A DNA stretch of 64,000 bases from Magnetospirillum sp. ME-1 (GTDB lineage Bacteria > Pseudomonadota > Alphaproteobacteria > Rhodospirillales > Magnetospirillaceae), in contig NZ_CP015848.1 in the NCBI RefSeq assembly GCF_002105535.1, positions 4,354,985-4,418,984 of the forward strand, written 5' to 3'. This document shows, in pieces, positions 44,216-53,210 of this stretch. The notes under the pieces were generated by a model. The model worked only from the letters and a program-made list of their open reading frames with translations, was not told the DNA's origin and searched no databases. A program made the position numbers and the translations under genes. How positions within the stretch are numbered: the first letter of the stretch is position 1; every line of letters begins with the position of its first letter.

Positions 44216-47200
44216 GTGCCTTTTAGGTTGAGCACAACAAATGCTAAACCACTATTGGCCACTATGGAGCGGGCGGAAGCGCTTAGCCGCGACCGCGACC
44301 GCGTGCTTTGGCGCGCCCACAGCGAATCCTTGGGCTCGGCCCTGGTTATGGTTCCCGCCGAGGACGAGCCTTCGCCGCGCGTGCTGTCACGCTTTCGCCA
44401 CGAACACGCCCTGAAGGACCGGCTCGAGGCCGATTGGGCGGTGCGGCCGACCATCCTGGTCGAGCGCGGCGGCACTGTGGAAATGCTTCTCGAAGACCCG
44501 GGCGGGATGCCGCTGGACGGCATCCTGGGCGATGCCGCCCAGGCGGGTAGAGGAATGGACATCCCGGACTTCCTGGTCCTGGCGCCCCGAATCGCCGAGT
44601 CCCTCTCCCGGTTGCACAGCAGGAACATCGTTCACAAGGACTTGAGGCCGGCGAATATCCTCGTCTCCCCGGACGGACAGCCGGTCCGTTTCACCGGATT
44701 CGGCATCGCCTCGCTGCTGCCGCGCCATCACATCGCGCTGGACCCCATCGAAACCATCGAGGGCAATCTGGTGTACATGGCGCCGGAACAGACCGGGCGC
44801 ATGAACCGGTCGGTGGATTGCCGCAGCGACCTGTACTCGCTCGGCATCGTGTTCTTCGAGATGCTGGCCGGCAGGCCCCCCTTCGCCTCGGAGGACCCCG
44901 TCGAACTGGTGCATTTCCACGTGGCGCGCCGTCCGCCGCTGCTGTCGGGCATCCGTGACGACATTCCGGGTCCGGTCTCGGAAATCATCATGAAGCTGCT
45001 GGCCAAGCCGGCGGAGGAACGCTACCAGACGGCCAGCGGACTGGCCGCCGATCTCCTGCACTGCCTGGACTCGTGGCGGGGCAACAAGGCGGTGGCGCCG
45101 TTCCGCCTGGCCGCCAACGACACGCCGGATCGCCTGATCATCCCTGAAAAGCTCTATGGCCGCGCCGCCGAATTGCACCGGCTGCAAAAGGCCGCCGAGC
45201 GGGTGACGGCGCAGGGCAGCCTGAACATCGTCCTGGTCACCGGCTATTCGGGCATCGGCAAGTCGGCCCTGGTGGGGGAACTGCACAAGGCCCTGATCCA
45301 GCCGCGGGCGCTGTTCGCCTCCGGCAAGTTCGACCAGTACCGGCGCCACATCCCCTATGCCACCTGGGCCCAGGCGTTCCAGGGCACCATCCGCCAGGTT
45401 CTCGGCCAGGGCGACGCCCAGTTGGAAGAGTGGCGCCAGGCCATTCAGGACGCGCTGGGGCAGAACGGCCGCCTGATCACCGACCTGATTCCGGAACTGG
45501 CCCTGCTGATCGGCGAGCAGCCCCCGGTTTCGGATCTGCCCCCCAACGAGGCGCAGGTCCGCTTCTTCGCCACCTTCCGCCGGTTCCTCAGCACCTGGGC
45601 GACGGCCGAGCATCCGCTCGTCCTGTTCCTCGACGATCTCCAATGGATCGACCCCGGCAGCCTGAAGCTGTTCGAATACCTGGCGACCCACAGCGAACTG
45701 CGCCATCTTCTGCTGATCTGCTCGTACCGCGACAACGAGGTCGGGCCGGCCCACCCGCTGGCCCTGGCGTTGGACTCCATCCGGTCGCGCGTCAGCCTGG
45801 ACGAAATCCTGCTGCAGCCACTGTCCACCGACCACCTGAACCAGATGGTGGCCGAAACGCTGTTCTGCCCGCGGACCAAGGCCCAGCCGCTGGCCGAGAT
45901 CATCGGCGCCAAGACGGCGGGCAATCCCTTCTTCACCATCCAGTTCATGCAGGGGCTGTTCGAGGACGGCCTGCTCGCCCCCGGCCCGGACGGGTGGCAA
46001 TGGGACATGGAGAGGATCGCCGGCAAGACCTTCACCGACAATGTGGTCGATCTGATGGTCGGCAAGCTGCGCCGCCTGCCCGAAGGGGCCCAGAGCGTGA
46101 TGCGGACCCTGGCCTGCCTGGGCAACACGGTATCGGTCAACACCCTTCACATTCTGTTCGGCGATTCGGCCGCGCCCCTCGACGACGCCCTGGACGAGGC
46201 CTTGCGCGCCTCGTATCTGGTGCGGCGCAAGGACAGTATCCGCTTCACCCACGACCGCATCCAGGAAGCCGCCTATTTCCTGCTCCCCCCCGAATCCCGG
46301 CCGGCCGAGCACCTGCGCATCGGCCGCATGCTGCTTTCCGGGCTCGACGACGGCGCGCTCGACGACCAGATCTTCGACGTGGTGAACCATTTCAACATCG
46401 GCGCGGAGCTGGTCGCCGATCCCGAGGAACGGCAGCGGATCCGCCTGATGAACGTCCGGGCCGGCGAGAAGGCGAAGGCCTCGGCCGCCTACGCCACCGC
46501 CCGCACCTTCTTCGTCGAGGCCATGGAGATGTTGCCGCCCTCGGCCTGGGAGGAGGATTACCAGGGCACCTTCCGGCTGCACCTGGAACGGACCACCTGC
46601 GAGCTGCTGCTCGGCAATTTCCAGCAGGTGGATCAGCTTTTCCCGCTGATCCTCGACAAGGCGCGGAGCAACGCGGACCGCGCCCGCGCCTATCGCCTGC
46701 TCATCCTGCGCAACCAGGTGGCCGGCCAGTACGGCGAAGCGGTGGAGGTCGCCCTGACCGCGCTGCGCCTGTTCGGGCTGACCTGCCCCACCACCCCGGC
46801 CGACATCGAAGCGGCGGTGGAACGCGCACGCCAGGATTCCACGGTCAACCTCAAGGGCCGCGAGATCAGCGAGCTGATCGACGCCCCGGTGATGACCGAT
46901 CCCGATGCGCTGGGCATGCTGGGCATCCTGGCCGACGCCATGCCCTGCGCCTGGATCGCCAGACCGGATCTTTACGCCTGGCTGGCCCTGAACGCGCTCA
47001 ACGTCACCCTGCTTCTGGGCAATGACGGCGATTCCTGCGCCGTCTACATGGGCTATGCCATCGTCCTGGTCAGCAAGTACGACGCCATCGACGAATCCAT
47101 CCAATACGCCAATGTGGCGCTGAAGCTGCAGGAAGCACTGTCGCGCCCCGACTTGCGGGGACGCATCCTGGTCCGGGCCGGCGTGTTCATCAACAGCCGC

Positions 47201-50200
47201 CGCAATCCCATGCGGTCCAGCATCGACATCCTGCGGGAAGGGTTCGTGGACTGCCAGGCGGCCGGCGACTACTCCTACGCCGTGTACGGCGCCCTGGAAA
47301 TCTCGTGGCTGACCTTCGAATGCGGCGCGCCGCTCGACGACATCTCCGCCGCGGCCATGACCTATTCGGCCTTCGCGCAGCAAAGCCGCAACAACGGGCT
47401 GCTTCACACCCTGCGCGCCCAGGAGGCTTTCGTCTCCTGCCTGACGGGTGAAGCCGAACTGCCCACCTTCATGGAACGCGGCGAAACGTCCCTGGCGGCG
47501 CTGACCGCCGCCAAATTCGGAACCGGCATCGCCTATTACCACCTGATGGTCCAGACGGCCGCCCTGCTCCATGGCGATTACCAGCTGGCCCTCGAGCAAA
47601 GCCGCCATATCCTGCCCTATCTGAAGAGCATCACCGGATGGGTCGCCGAAACCAGCTACCACCTGCTGGCGGTCCTGACCCTGACGGCGCTCGACGCGCC
47701 CTCCGACCCGGCCGAGGCGGCGGAGCGGCGGGCCGAGCTGGCGGCGCATGTGGATCTGCTGGCAAGGCGGACGGCCAATTGCCCCGAGAATTACGGCTGC
47801 CGCCACGATCTGGCCCTGGCCGAGATCGCCCGCACCGAGGGCGACCTGCTGGAGGCCGAACGTCTCTACGAGAACGCCATCAGCCAGGCCCACGACAACG
47901 CCACCCTCCATATCGAGGCCATCGCCTACGAGCTGGCGTCAAGATTCTATCGCGGGCGCGACCGGCAGCTGATCGCCGACACCTATCTGCGCAAGGCCCG
48001 CGACGCCTATGCCCGATGGGGCGCCATGGGCAAGGTGCGGCAGCTGGAAGCCGCCTATCCCCAGCTGGCGGACAAGCCCGCCCGGTCCGGCGCCGGAAAC
48101 GCGCCGCACGGCCAGTTCCAGAGCCTGGACGCCATCAGCGTCGTCAAGGCGTCGCAAGCGGTGTCCGGGGAAATCGCCCTCAACCGGCTGGTCGAGACGC
48201 TGCTGCGCATCGCGGTGGAAAACGCCGGGGCGGGACGCGGCGTGCTGGTGGTCGATCTCGGCGGCACCTCCACCGTGGTGGCCGATGCCCGCATCGACGA
48301 CGGTGCCGTGGTGGTGGTTTCGCTGCGCAGCGAGCCGACGCCCAAGGTCCTTCCCATGAAGGTCCTGAACTACGTCCAGCGGGCGTGGAAGGGCGTGCTG
48401 CTGGACGACGCCCCCCTGGACAGCGATTTCGGGACCGACGAGTACATCCAACGCAACAACGTCCGCTCGGTCATGTGCCTGCCCATGGTCAAGCAGTCCA
48501 AGCTGATCGGCCTGCTTTACCTGGAAAACAGTCAGGTATCCCACGTTTTCACCGCGGCCCGCGTCGCGGTTCTCGAATTGCTGGCCTCCCAGGCGGCCAT
48601 CTCGCTGGAAAACTCCCTGCTGTACGAGGATCTCGAACGGCACAGGGACGACCTGGAACGCACCGTCGCGCTCCGCACCGCCGAACTGTCCGAGAAGAAG
48701 GAACAGCTGGACAAGATCCTGGCCGAGCAGGACATCATCCTCGAGAACGCCTCGCTGGGCATCGTCGTCGTCCAGCCCGCCCCCGACGGGCGGCGGCTGA
48801 TCCGGCGCGCCAACCGGGCCATCGAACGCCTGTTCGGCTTCAGCCCCGACGAATTGCTGGGAATGGACACCCGCGATGTCTGGGGCAGTGACGAGGAATT
48901 CAGGAGTGTGGGCAACGCCTACCAGATGCTCGCCGCCGGCGAAACCTACAGTGGCGAGCACGTCATCACGCGCCGGAACGGCCAGAAGGGCTTCTGCAAG
49001 CTGGTCGGCACCGCCATCGAGCCGGCCGACCTCGCCAAGGGCACCGTCTGGCTGATCGAGGACATCACCGATCGCCACGCCGCCGAAGTCGCCCTCAAGG
49101 CCGCCAAGCAGATGGCCGAGGAGATGGCCGAGGCCTTCCGCTACAAGAGCGATCAGGTCTCGGCGCTGTTGGACAATTCGGGGCAGGGCTTCCTGTCGTT
49201 CCAGGGCGATCTGCTGGTCAAGCCGGAATTCAGCCACCCCTGCCTGGCCTTCTTCGGCGGCTCGCCGGCCGGCAAGCCCATCGACGAACTGCTGTTCTCG
49301 GGCGACGACCACGCGCGGGACACGCTCAGGGCCTGCATCGAGGAAGCCCTGGCCGAAAAGGACACCGCCCGCGCCGAGCTTTACCTGTCCCTGCTGCCCG
49401 AAGAGATCACCATCGGCAGCCGCATCCTGAAAGCCGAGTTCAAGCCGCTGGACCAGGCGATCATGGTGGTGCTCACCGACATCACCAGCGAAAAGGCGCT
49501 GGCCGCCCAGGTGGCGCGCGAACGCACCCACCTGGAGATGATCGTGTCGGCCGTCACCTACGGCAACGACTTCTTCGACGCCGTCGCCGAGTTCACCAGC
49601 TTCGTCCAGGACGGGCCCGGCATGTGGCGGGGCCGCGACCGGACGGTCCTGTACCGGATGATCCATACCTTCAAGGGGACCTTCAACCAGTTGGGCTTCC
49701 ACCATCTCCCCGCCGCGCTGCATGAGGTGGAATCCTCGCTGCAGCGGCTGGGGTCGTGGGCGGACGGGGCCGCCGCCGCCGCCATGGTGTTCTCCCGCGA
49801 TTGGCAGGCCATCCTGGCCTCGGACCTGGAGACGGTCCGCAGCGCCCTGGGCGACGATTTCATGGCGCGGCGCGGCGTGGTCACCGTCACCCCCGAACAG
49901 GCCAAGCGCTTCGAGCGCTTCGCGCGCGGCCTGCTCGACGAGGCCGAGGTGCCCGACGTGCTGGAGGAAATCGCCGCCATCCGCACAGTCTCGCTGCGCC
50001 AGGCCATCGCCGATTTCGACAAGATGATCCATCAGATCTCGGCGCGGTTGGAAAAGGAAGTGGCGCCGCTGGTGGTGGAAGGCGACGACGTCCGCATCGA
50101 TCCCGAGGTGTTCGGCCCCTTCCTGCGCTCGCTCGGCCACGTGTTCCGCAATGCGGTCGACCATGGTATCGAGGACCCCGATTCCCGCCTGTCCACCGGC

Positions 50201-50554
50201 AAAAGCGAGGTGGGCACCATCACCTGCGCCATCCGCCGGGCCGATGGCGCGCTCAGCATCGACATCGCCGACGACGGCAGCGGCATCGATGTGGAAACCC
50301 TGCGCCGCCGCGCCGCCGAACTGACGTCGGCCGATGTCAGCGGCTGGGGCCTGGCCGATCTGGTCTTCGCCGACGGCGTCAGCGTGCGGACCGAAGCCAC
50401 CGAGCTTTCCGGGCGCGGTGTCGGCATGACCGCCGTGAAGGCCAGCGTCGAGGAGTTGGGCGGCAGCGTCAGCATCAATTCCCGGCCGGGCCACGGCACC
50501 TTGTTCCAGTTCCATATCCCCTTCCCGCCGCAGGTGGAGGGGCGTGCCCAATGA
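44216..50554 (+). CDS. Giant pseudokinase-ATPase-GAF-PAS-Hpt-HATPase signalling protein
   Basis: A 2112-residue protein from GTG 44216; ATG 44264 is the alternative, and neither has a strong ribosome site. A serine/threonine-kinase-like domain (about 25-290) keeps HKDLRPAN at 140-147, but the VAIK-type lysine aligns with Met45 and the DFG aspartate is Gly161, so it is probably a pseudokinase. An AAA-type ATPase follows (Walker A GYSGIGKS at 343-350), then a long helical-repeat region (650-1290), GAF (about 1305-1465), PAS (1505-1615), an Hpt helix (His1817 in RMIHTFKGTFNQLG) and a CheA-like HATPase (FRNAVDHGIEDP, DDGSGID, RGVGMTAV). Its stop overlaps the CheX-REC gene. Confidence 0.9.
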   Translation: MPFRLSTTNAKPLLATMERAEALSRDRDRVLWRAHSESLGSALVMVPAEDEPSPRVLSRFRHEHALKDRLEADWAVRPTILVERGGTVEMLLEDPGGMPLDGILGDAAQAGRGMDIPDFLVLAPRIAESLSRLHSRNIVHKDLRPANILVSPDGQPVRFTGFGIASLLPRHHIALDPIETIEGNLVYMAPEQTGRMNRSVDCRSDLYSLGIVFFEMLAGRPPFASEDPVELVHFHVARRPPLLSGIRDDIPGPVSEIIMKLLAKPAEERYQTASGLAADLLHCLDSWRGNKAVAPFRLAANDTPDRLIIPEKLYGRAAELHRLQKAAERVTAQGSLNIVLVTGYSGIGKSALVGELHKALIQPRALFASGKFDQYRRHIPYATWAQAFQGTIRQVLGQGDAQLEEWRQAIQDALGQNGRLITDLIPELALLIGEQPPVSDLPPNEAQVRFFATFRRFLSTWATAEHPLVLFLDDLQWIDPGSLKLFEYLATHSELRHLLLICSYRDNEVGPAHPLALALDSIRSRVSLDEILLQPLSTDHLNQMVAETLFCPRTKAQPLAEIIGAKTAGNPFFTIQFMQGLFEDGLLAPGPDGWQWDMERIAGKTFTDNVVDLMVGKLRRLPEGAQSVMRTLACLGNTVSVNTLHILFGDSAAPLDDALDEALRASYLVRRKDSIRFTHDRIQEAAYFLLPPESRPAEHLRIGRMLLSGLDDGALDDQIFDVVNHFNIGAELVADPEERQRIRLMNVRAGEKAKASAAYATARTFFVEAMEMLPPSAWEEDYQGTFRLHLERTTCELLLGNFQQVDQLFPLILDKARSNADRARAYRLLILRNQVAGQYGEAVEVALTALRLFGLTCPTTPADIEAAVERARQDSTVNLKGREISELIDAPVMTDPDALGMLGILADAMPCAWIARPDLYAWLALNALNVTLLLGNDGDSCAVYMGYAIVLVSKYDAIDESIQYANVALKLQEALSRPDLRGRILVRAGVFINSRRNPMRSSIDILREGFVDCQAAGDYSYAVYGALEISWLTFECGAPLDDISAAAMTYSAFAQQSRNNGLLHTLRAQEAFVSCLTGEAELPTFMERGETSLAALTAAKFGTGIAYYHLMVQTAALLHGDYQLALEQSRHILPYLKSITGWVAETSYHLLAVLTLTALDAPSDPAEAAERRAELAAHVDLLARRTANCPENYGCRHDLALAEIARTEGDLLEAERLYENAISQAHDNATLHIEAIAYELASRFYRGRDRQLIADTYLRKARDAYARWGAMGKVRQLEAAYPQLADKPARSGAGNAPHGQFQSLDAISVVKASQAVSGEIALNRLVETLLRIAVENAGAGRGVLVVDLGGTSTVVADARIDDGAVVVVSLRSEPTPKVLPMKVLNYVQRAWKGVLLDDAPLDSDFGTDEYIQRNNVRSVMCLPMVKQSKLIGLLYLENSQVSHVFTAARVAVLELLASQAAISLENSLLYEDLERHRDDLERTVALRTAELSEKKEQLDKILAEQDIILENASLGIVVVQPAPDGRRLIRRANRAIERLFGFSPDELLGMDTRDVWGSDEEFRSVGNAYQMLAAGETYSGEHVITRRNGQKGFCKLVGTAIEPADLAKGTVWLIEDITDRHAAEVALKAAKQMAEEMAEAFRYKSDQVSALLDNSGQGFLSFQGDLLVKPEFSHPCLAFFGGSPAGKPIDELLFSGDDHARDTLRACIEEALAEKDTARAELYLSLLPEEITIGSRILKAEFKPLDQAIMVVLTDITSEKALAAQVARERTHLEMIVSAVTYGNDFFDAVAEFTSFVQDGPGMWRGRDRTVLYRMIHTFKGTFNQLGFHHLPAALHEVESSLQRLGSWADGAAAAAMVFSRDWQAILASDLETVRSALGDDFMARRGVVTVTPEQAKRFERFARGLLDEAEVPDVLEEIAAIRTVSLRQAIADFDKMIHQISARLEKEVAPLVVEGDDVRIDPEVFGPFLRSLGHVFRNAVDHGIEDPDSRLSTGKSEVGTITCAIRRADGALSIDIADDGSGIDVETLRRRAAELTSADVSGWGLADLVFADGVSVRTEATELSGRGVGMTAVKASVEELGGSVSINSRPGHGTLFQFHIPFPPQVEGRAQ

Positions 50555-51462
50555 CATTCTGCAAATTGAAGTTTCCGCCCACGATGGCGGCGGTGCTCTC
50601 GCGCAGCCGGGACTACCTCCAAGACGAGATCGGCCTCAAGGTCTCCAGAGCTAAGCCGCGCATCGGCAATATCGACGCGCTGCAATTACGCGATATGACC
50701 GCCGTCGTCTGCACCGGAGGGCCGGTCAAGCTGATCATCGCCTTCAGCTTCCAGCGCCCCCTGCTCGAACATATCCGGGAAATTCTCACCGCCTCCATGG
50801 ACGTGGCCGAGGAAGAACTCGAACTCTACCTGCGGGAAACGGCGGCCGAGATCGTCAACGTCATTCTCGGGCACGCCACCGCCGACCTGGCGGAAGAAGG
50901 CAACGACATGGAATTGTCTCCGCCCAGGGTCCTGGACCAAGAAAAGAACATTCTTCGTCCTAAAAAGGCGACTTTCACCTCGATCGAGATGGCAACCAAT
51001 TATGGTATCCTCGATATCAACTTCGTCGGGCCATCCGAACTTTTCGACCATGACCTGAACATAATCGACGAGAAAAAAACTCAAGGGGGGGACATGCACC
51101 CACTGAAGGTCCTTATTGTCGATGACTCCCTGCTGACGGTCCGGACACTGACCGGCATGCTGACCGAACTTGGACATCTGGTCGTCCAGACGGCGGGAAG
51201 CGGGGCCCTGGCCCTGGAGGCCTATCGACAAGCCAAGCCCGACCTGGTCACCATGGACATCACCATGCCCGACATGGACGGCATCGAGGCCACCGGCGGC
51301 ATCCTCAAGGAATTTCCCGATGCCAACATCATCATGGTGACCTCGCATGGACAGCAGGGTATGGTCATGAAGGCGGTGAAGGCGGGGGCGAAGGGCTATG
51401 TCCTGAAACCCATCAAGGCCGACAAGCTGCGCGAGATGATCTCGCGGGTGTTCAAGACCTGA
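50551..51462 (+). CDS. CheX-like domain fused to a receiver
   Basis: A 303-residue protein starting at an ATG that overlaps the upstream stop (ATGA). The N-terminal part (about 1-170) resembles CheX/CheC-like domains: an alpha-helical pair ending in ETAAEIVNVILGHATADLAEEG and the pattern P...GK.. is weak. After a linker, a receiver (about 187-303) shows VLIVDDSLLTVRTL, Asp in LVTMDITMPDMDGIEA and Lys in GYVLKPIKAD. CheX proteins dephosphorylate CheY; a fused receiver could be the direct target of the upstream Hpt-HATPase protein. Confidence 0.85.
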   Translation: MTFCKLKFPPTMAAVLSRSRDYLQDEIGLKVSRAKPRIGNIDALQLRDMTAVVCTGGPVKLIIAFSFQRPLLEHIREILTASMDVAEEELELYLRETAAEIVNVILGHATADLAEEGNDMELSPPRVLDQEKNILRPKKATFTSIEMATNYGILDINFVGPSELFDHDLNIIDEKKTQGGDMHPLKVLIVDDSLLTVRTLTGMLTELGHLVVQTAGSGALALEAYRQAKPDLVTMDITMPDMDGIEATGGILKEFPDANIIMVTSHGQQGMVMKAVKAGAKGYVLKPIKADKLREMISRVFKT

Positions 51463-51479
51463 CCGATCAGAGGAAACGG

Positions 51480-52400
51480 ATGGCCACGGCGTCAAGGCGC
51501 GAACACACGGCGAAAGGCGCCCGCAGTGATGGCACGTTCGACGTCATCCCGTTTCCCATCTACGTGGTCGACACCCAGACCCTGGAACTGGTCAGCGTCA
51601 ACCAGGCCATGCGGCGGAAAACCGGAGCGGTGACGGGGCAAACCTGCCACGACGCCATCTACGGCCAGCCGTCACCCTGCCATTTCTGCAAGATCGCCCC
51701 CCTGTCCGAGGCGGCAGCCTTAGGGCCGGCCACCATGGTGTTCGAGCATTTCAACGACCGCGACGATTGCTGGTACCAGTTGAACGAGACCTTGATGGAC
51801 TGGTTCGACGGCCGTCGGGTCAAGCATTCCATCGCCGTGGATATCGGCGCGCTCAAGGACGCCCAGAACGAGCTGTCGGAAGCCTATGCCCTTCTCGCAT
51901 TGAAAAGCGTCGAACTGGAAAGGGCCTCCATCACCGACACCCTGACCGGGCTGTTCAACCGCCGCCGCCTGGACGAGGCCTATGCCCACGAACTGGACCG
52001 TGCCCAGCGCTATGCCAAGCCGGTTTCCCTGATCATCAGCGATGTGGACCATTTCAAGTCGGTCAACGACACCCATGGCCACCAGACCGGCGACGACGTG
52101 CTGAAGACCATCGCCGGATTGCTGCGCAGCGGTGTCCGCGCGGTGGACATCGTCGGACGCTGGGGCGGCGAGGAATTTCTGGTCATCTGCCCGGATACCG
52201 ACCTGGACGGAGCCGTGGCCCTGGCCGAAAAACTGCGGGCTTCCATCGCCGAAGAGCCGGTCGCCACCATCGGCTCCACCACCGCGTCGTTCGGCGTCGC
52301 GCAGTACCGGGACGGCGAGTCGTTCAAGGATACGGTGGCCCGTGCCGACACGGCGCTCTACCGGGCCAAGATCAACGGCCGCAATCGCGTCGAATCCTGA
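51480..52400 (+). CDS. PAS-GGDEF diguanylate cyclase
   Basis: A 306-residue protein with a PAS domain (about 20-115; it includes CHDAIYGQPSPCHFCKIAPL, a Cys/His cluster that could bind metal) and a GGDEF domain at 140-305. The active motif is GGEEF, and RAVD five residues before it forms the inhibitory I-site, so an active, feedback-controlled c-di-GMP synthase is expected. AGAGGAAAC precedes the ATG. It lies 17 bases after the CheX-REC gene and is the likely output of that pathway. Confidence 0.93.
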   Translation: MATASRREHTAKGARSDGTFDVIPFPIYVVDTQTLELVSVNQAMRRKTGAVTGQTCHDAIYGQPSPCHFCKIAPLSEAAALGPATMVFEHFNDRDDCWYQLNETLMDWFDGRRVKHSIAVDIGALKDAQNELSEAYALLALKSVELERASITDTLTGLFNRRRLDEAYAHELDRAQRYAKPVSLIISDVDHFKSVNDTHGHQTGDDVLKTIAGLLRSGVRAVDIVGRWGGEEFLVICPDTDLDGAVALAEKLRASIAEEPVATIGSTTASFGVAQYRDGESFKDTVARADTALYRAKINGRNRVES

Positions 52401-52409
52401 GGCCGCGTG

Positions 52410-53066
52410 ATGCTGATCGGCCAGTTCACCCTGCCGCTCGCCTTCGACCTGGCCGCCACCTTCCTGTTCGCGGTCACCGGGGCCTTGACCGCCATGCGCA
52501 AGGGCTACGATTTCGTCGGCGTGTTCTTCCTGGCCCTGGTCACCGGCATCGGCGGCGGATTGCTGCGCGATGGTCTTTTCCTGCAGCAGGTGCCGGCGGT
52601 CCTGGGCTCCCACTACCTGCTGTCGGTGGTGGTGGCCACCATCATCGGCCTGGTGTTCGGACAAAGCCTCAACCGCCTGTCCCTGGTCTTCCTGCTGGTG
52701 GATGCCCTGGGTCTGGGGCTCTACACCGTGTTCGGGGCGCAGAAGGCGCTGAACGCCGGGCTGGGCTGGGTTCCGGCCTTGCTGATCGGGGTGATCAACG
52801 CGGTGGGCGGCGGCGTGCTGCGCGACGTGATGACCCGGGAGGACCCGCTGATCTTCCGTCCGGGCGAGTTCTATGCCGCCGCGGCCCTGGCCGGGGGGGC
52901 GACCTTCGCCGTCCTGGCCCTGGCCGCGGGTCTGGCCGCCCAGCTGGCCGCCCTGGCCGGAATAGCCGTCACCGTGCTGGTTCGGGTGGCCTCGGTGCGA
53001 TTCGGCTGGCACACCCCGGCAGCCCGCGCCCTGATCGGCCGCGACGATCCACCGGGAGAGGCTTGA
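52410..53066 (+). CDS. TRIC/UPF0126 family membrane protein
   Basis: A 218-residue protein with about seven membrane helices and the two-repeat UPF0126 pattern: ATFLFAVTGALTAMRKGYDFVG...GIGGGLLRD in the first half and a matching FGAQKALNAG...GVINAVGGGVLRD in the second. Family members are related to trimeric intracellular cation channels. The ATG at 52410 is preferred over GTG at 52407 because TGAGG is 7 bases upstream. It begins 9 bases after the cyclase gene. Confidence 0.88.
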   Translation: MLIGQFTLPLAFDLAATFLFAVTGALTAMRKGYDFVGVFFLALVTGIGGGLLRDGLFLQQVPAVLGSHYLLSVVVATIIGLVFGQSLNRLSLVFLLVDALGLGLYTVFGAQKALNAGLGWVPALLIGVINAVGGGVLRDVMTREDPLIFRPGEFYAAAALAGGATFAVLALAAGLAAQLAALAGIAVTVLVRVASVRFGWHTPAARALIGRDDPPGEA

Positions 53067-53160
53067 CTTTATACGCCGCCCTCAGGCGCCGGGCGCACGC
53101 CTCCGCGTGCTCTGAAATACTTGCCGGCGAAGCCGGCACCCGCGCGGCCCCTTGGGCCTA
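53067..53160. repeat. Intergenic hairpin cluster between the TRIC gene and hupU
   Basis: Contains TGCCGGC-GAA-GCCGGCA at 53122-53138 and GGCCC-CTT-GGGCC at 53146-53158 without T-runs. The pattern resembles the REP-like spacer at 5208-5408. Possible termination region of the 44-53 kb operon. Confidence 0.4.
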
Positions 53161-53202
53161 ACCAAATCTCGATGAGTTCCACTCACCGCGATTTGGTATA
53201 AT
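53161..53202 (+). promoter_or_regulatory. Palindrome and -10-like TATAAT before hupU
   Basis: An imperfect 16-bp inverted repeat (ACCAAATC... 53161-53176 with ...GATTTGGT 53182-53197, two mismatches, 5-base spacer) touches a perfect TATAAT at 53197-53202. The hupU ATG is only 8 bases beyond. No -35 is clear, and no ribosome site fits in the space. It could be an operator-promoter for a leaderless message. Confidence 0.4.
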
Positions 53203-53210
53203 GTGGCGAC

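Noticed and set aside
44387-50557. Long antisense open frames opposite the giant signalling gene
   Set aside because: No recognisable domains and composition typical of a mirrored frame; the plus strand shows Walker A, GAF, PAS, Hpt and HATPase motifs.
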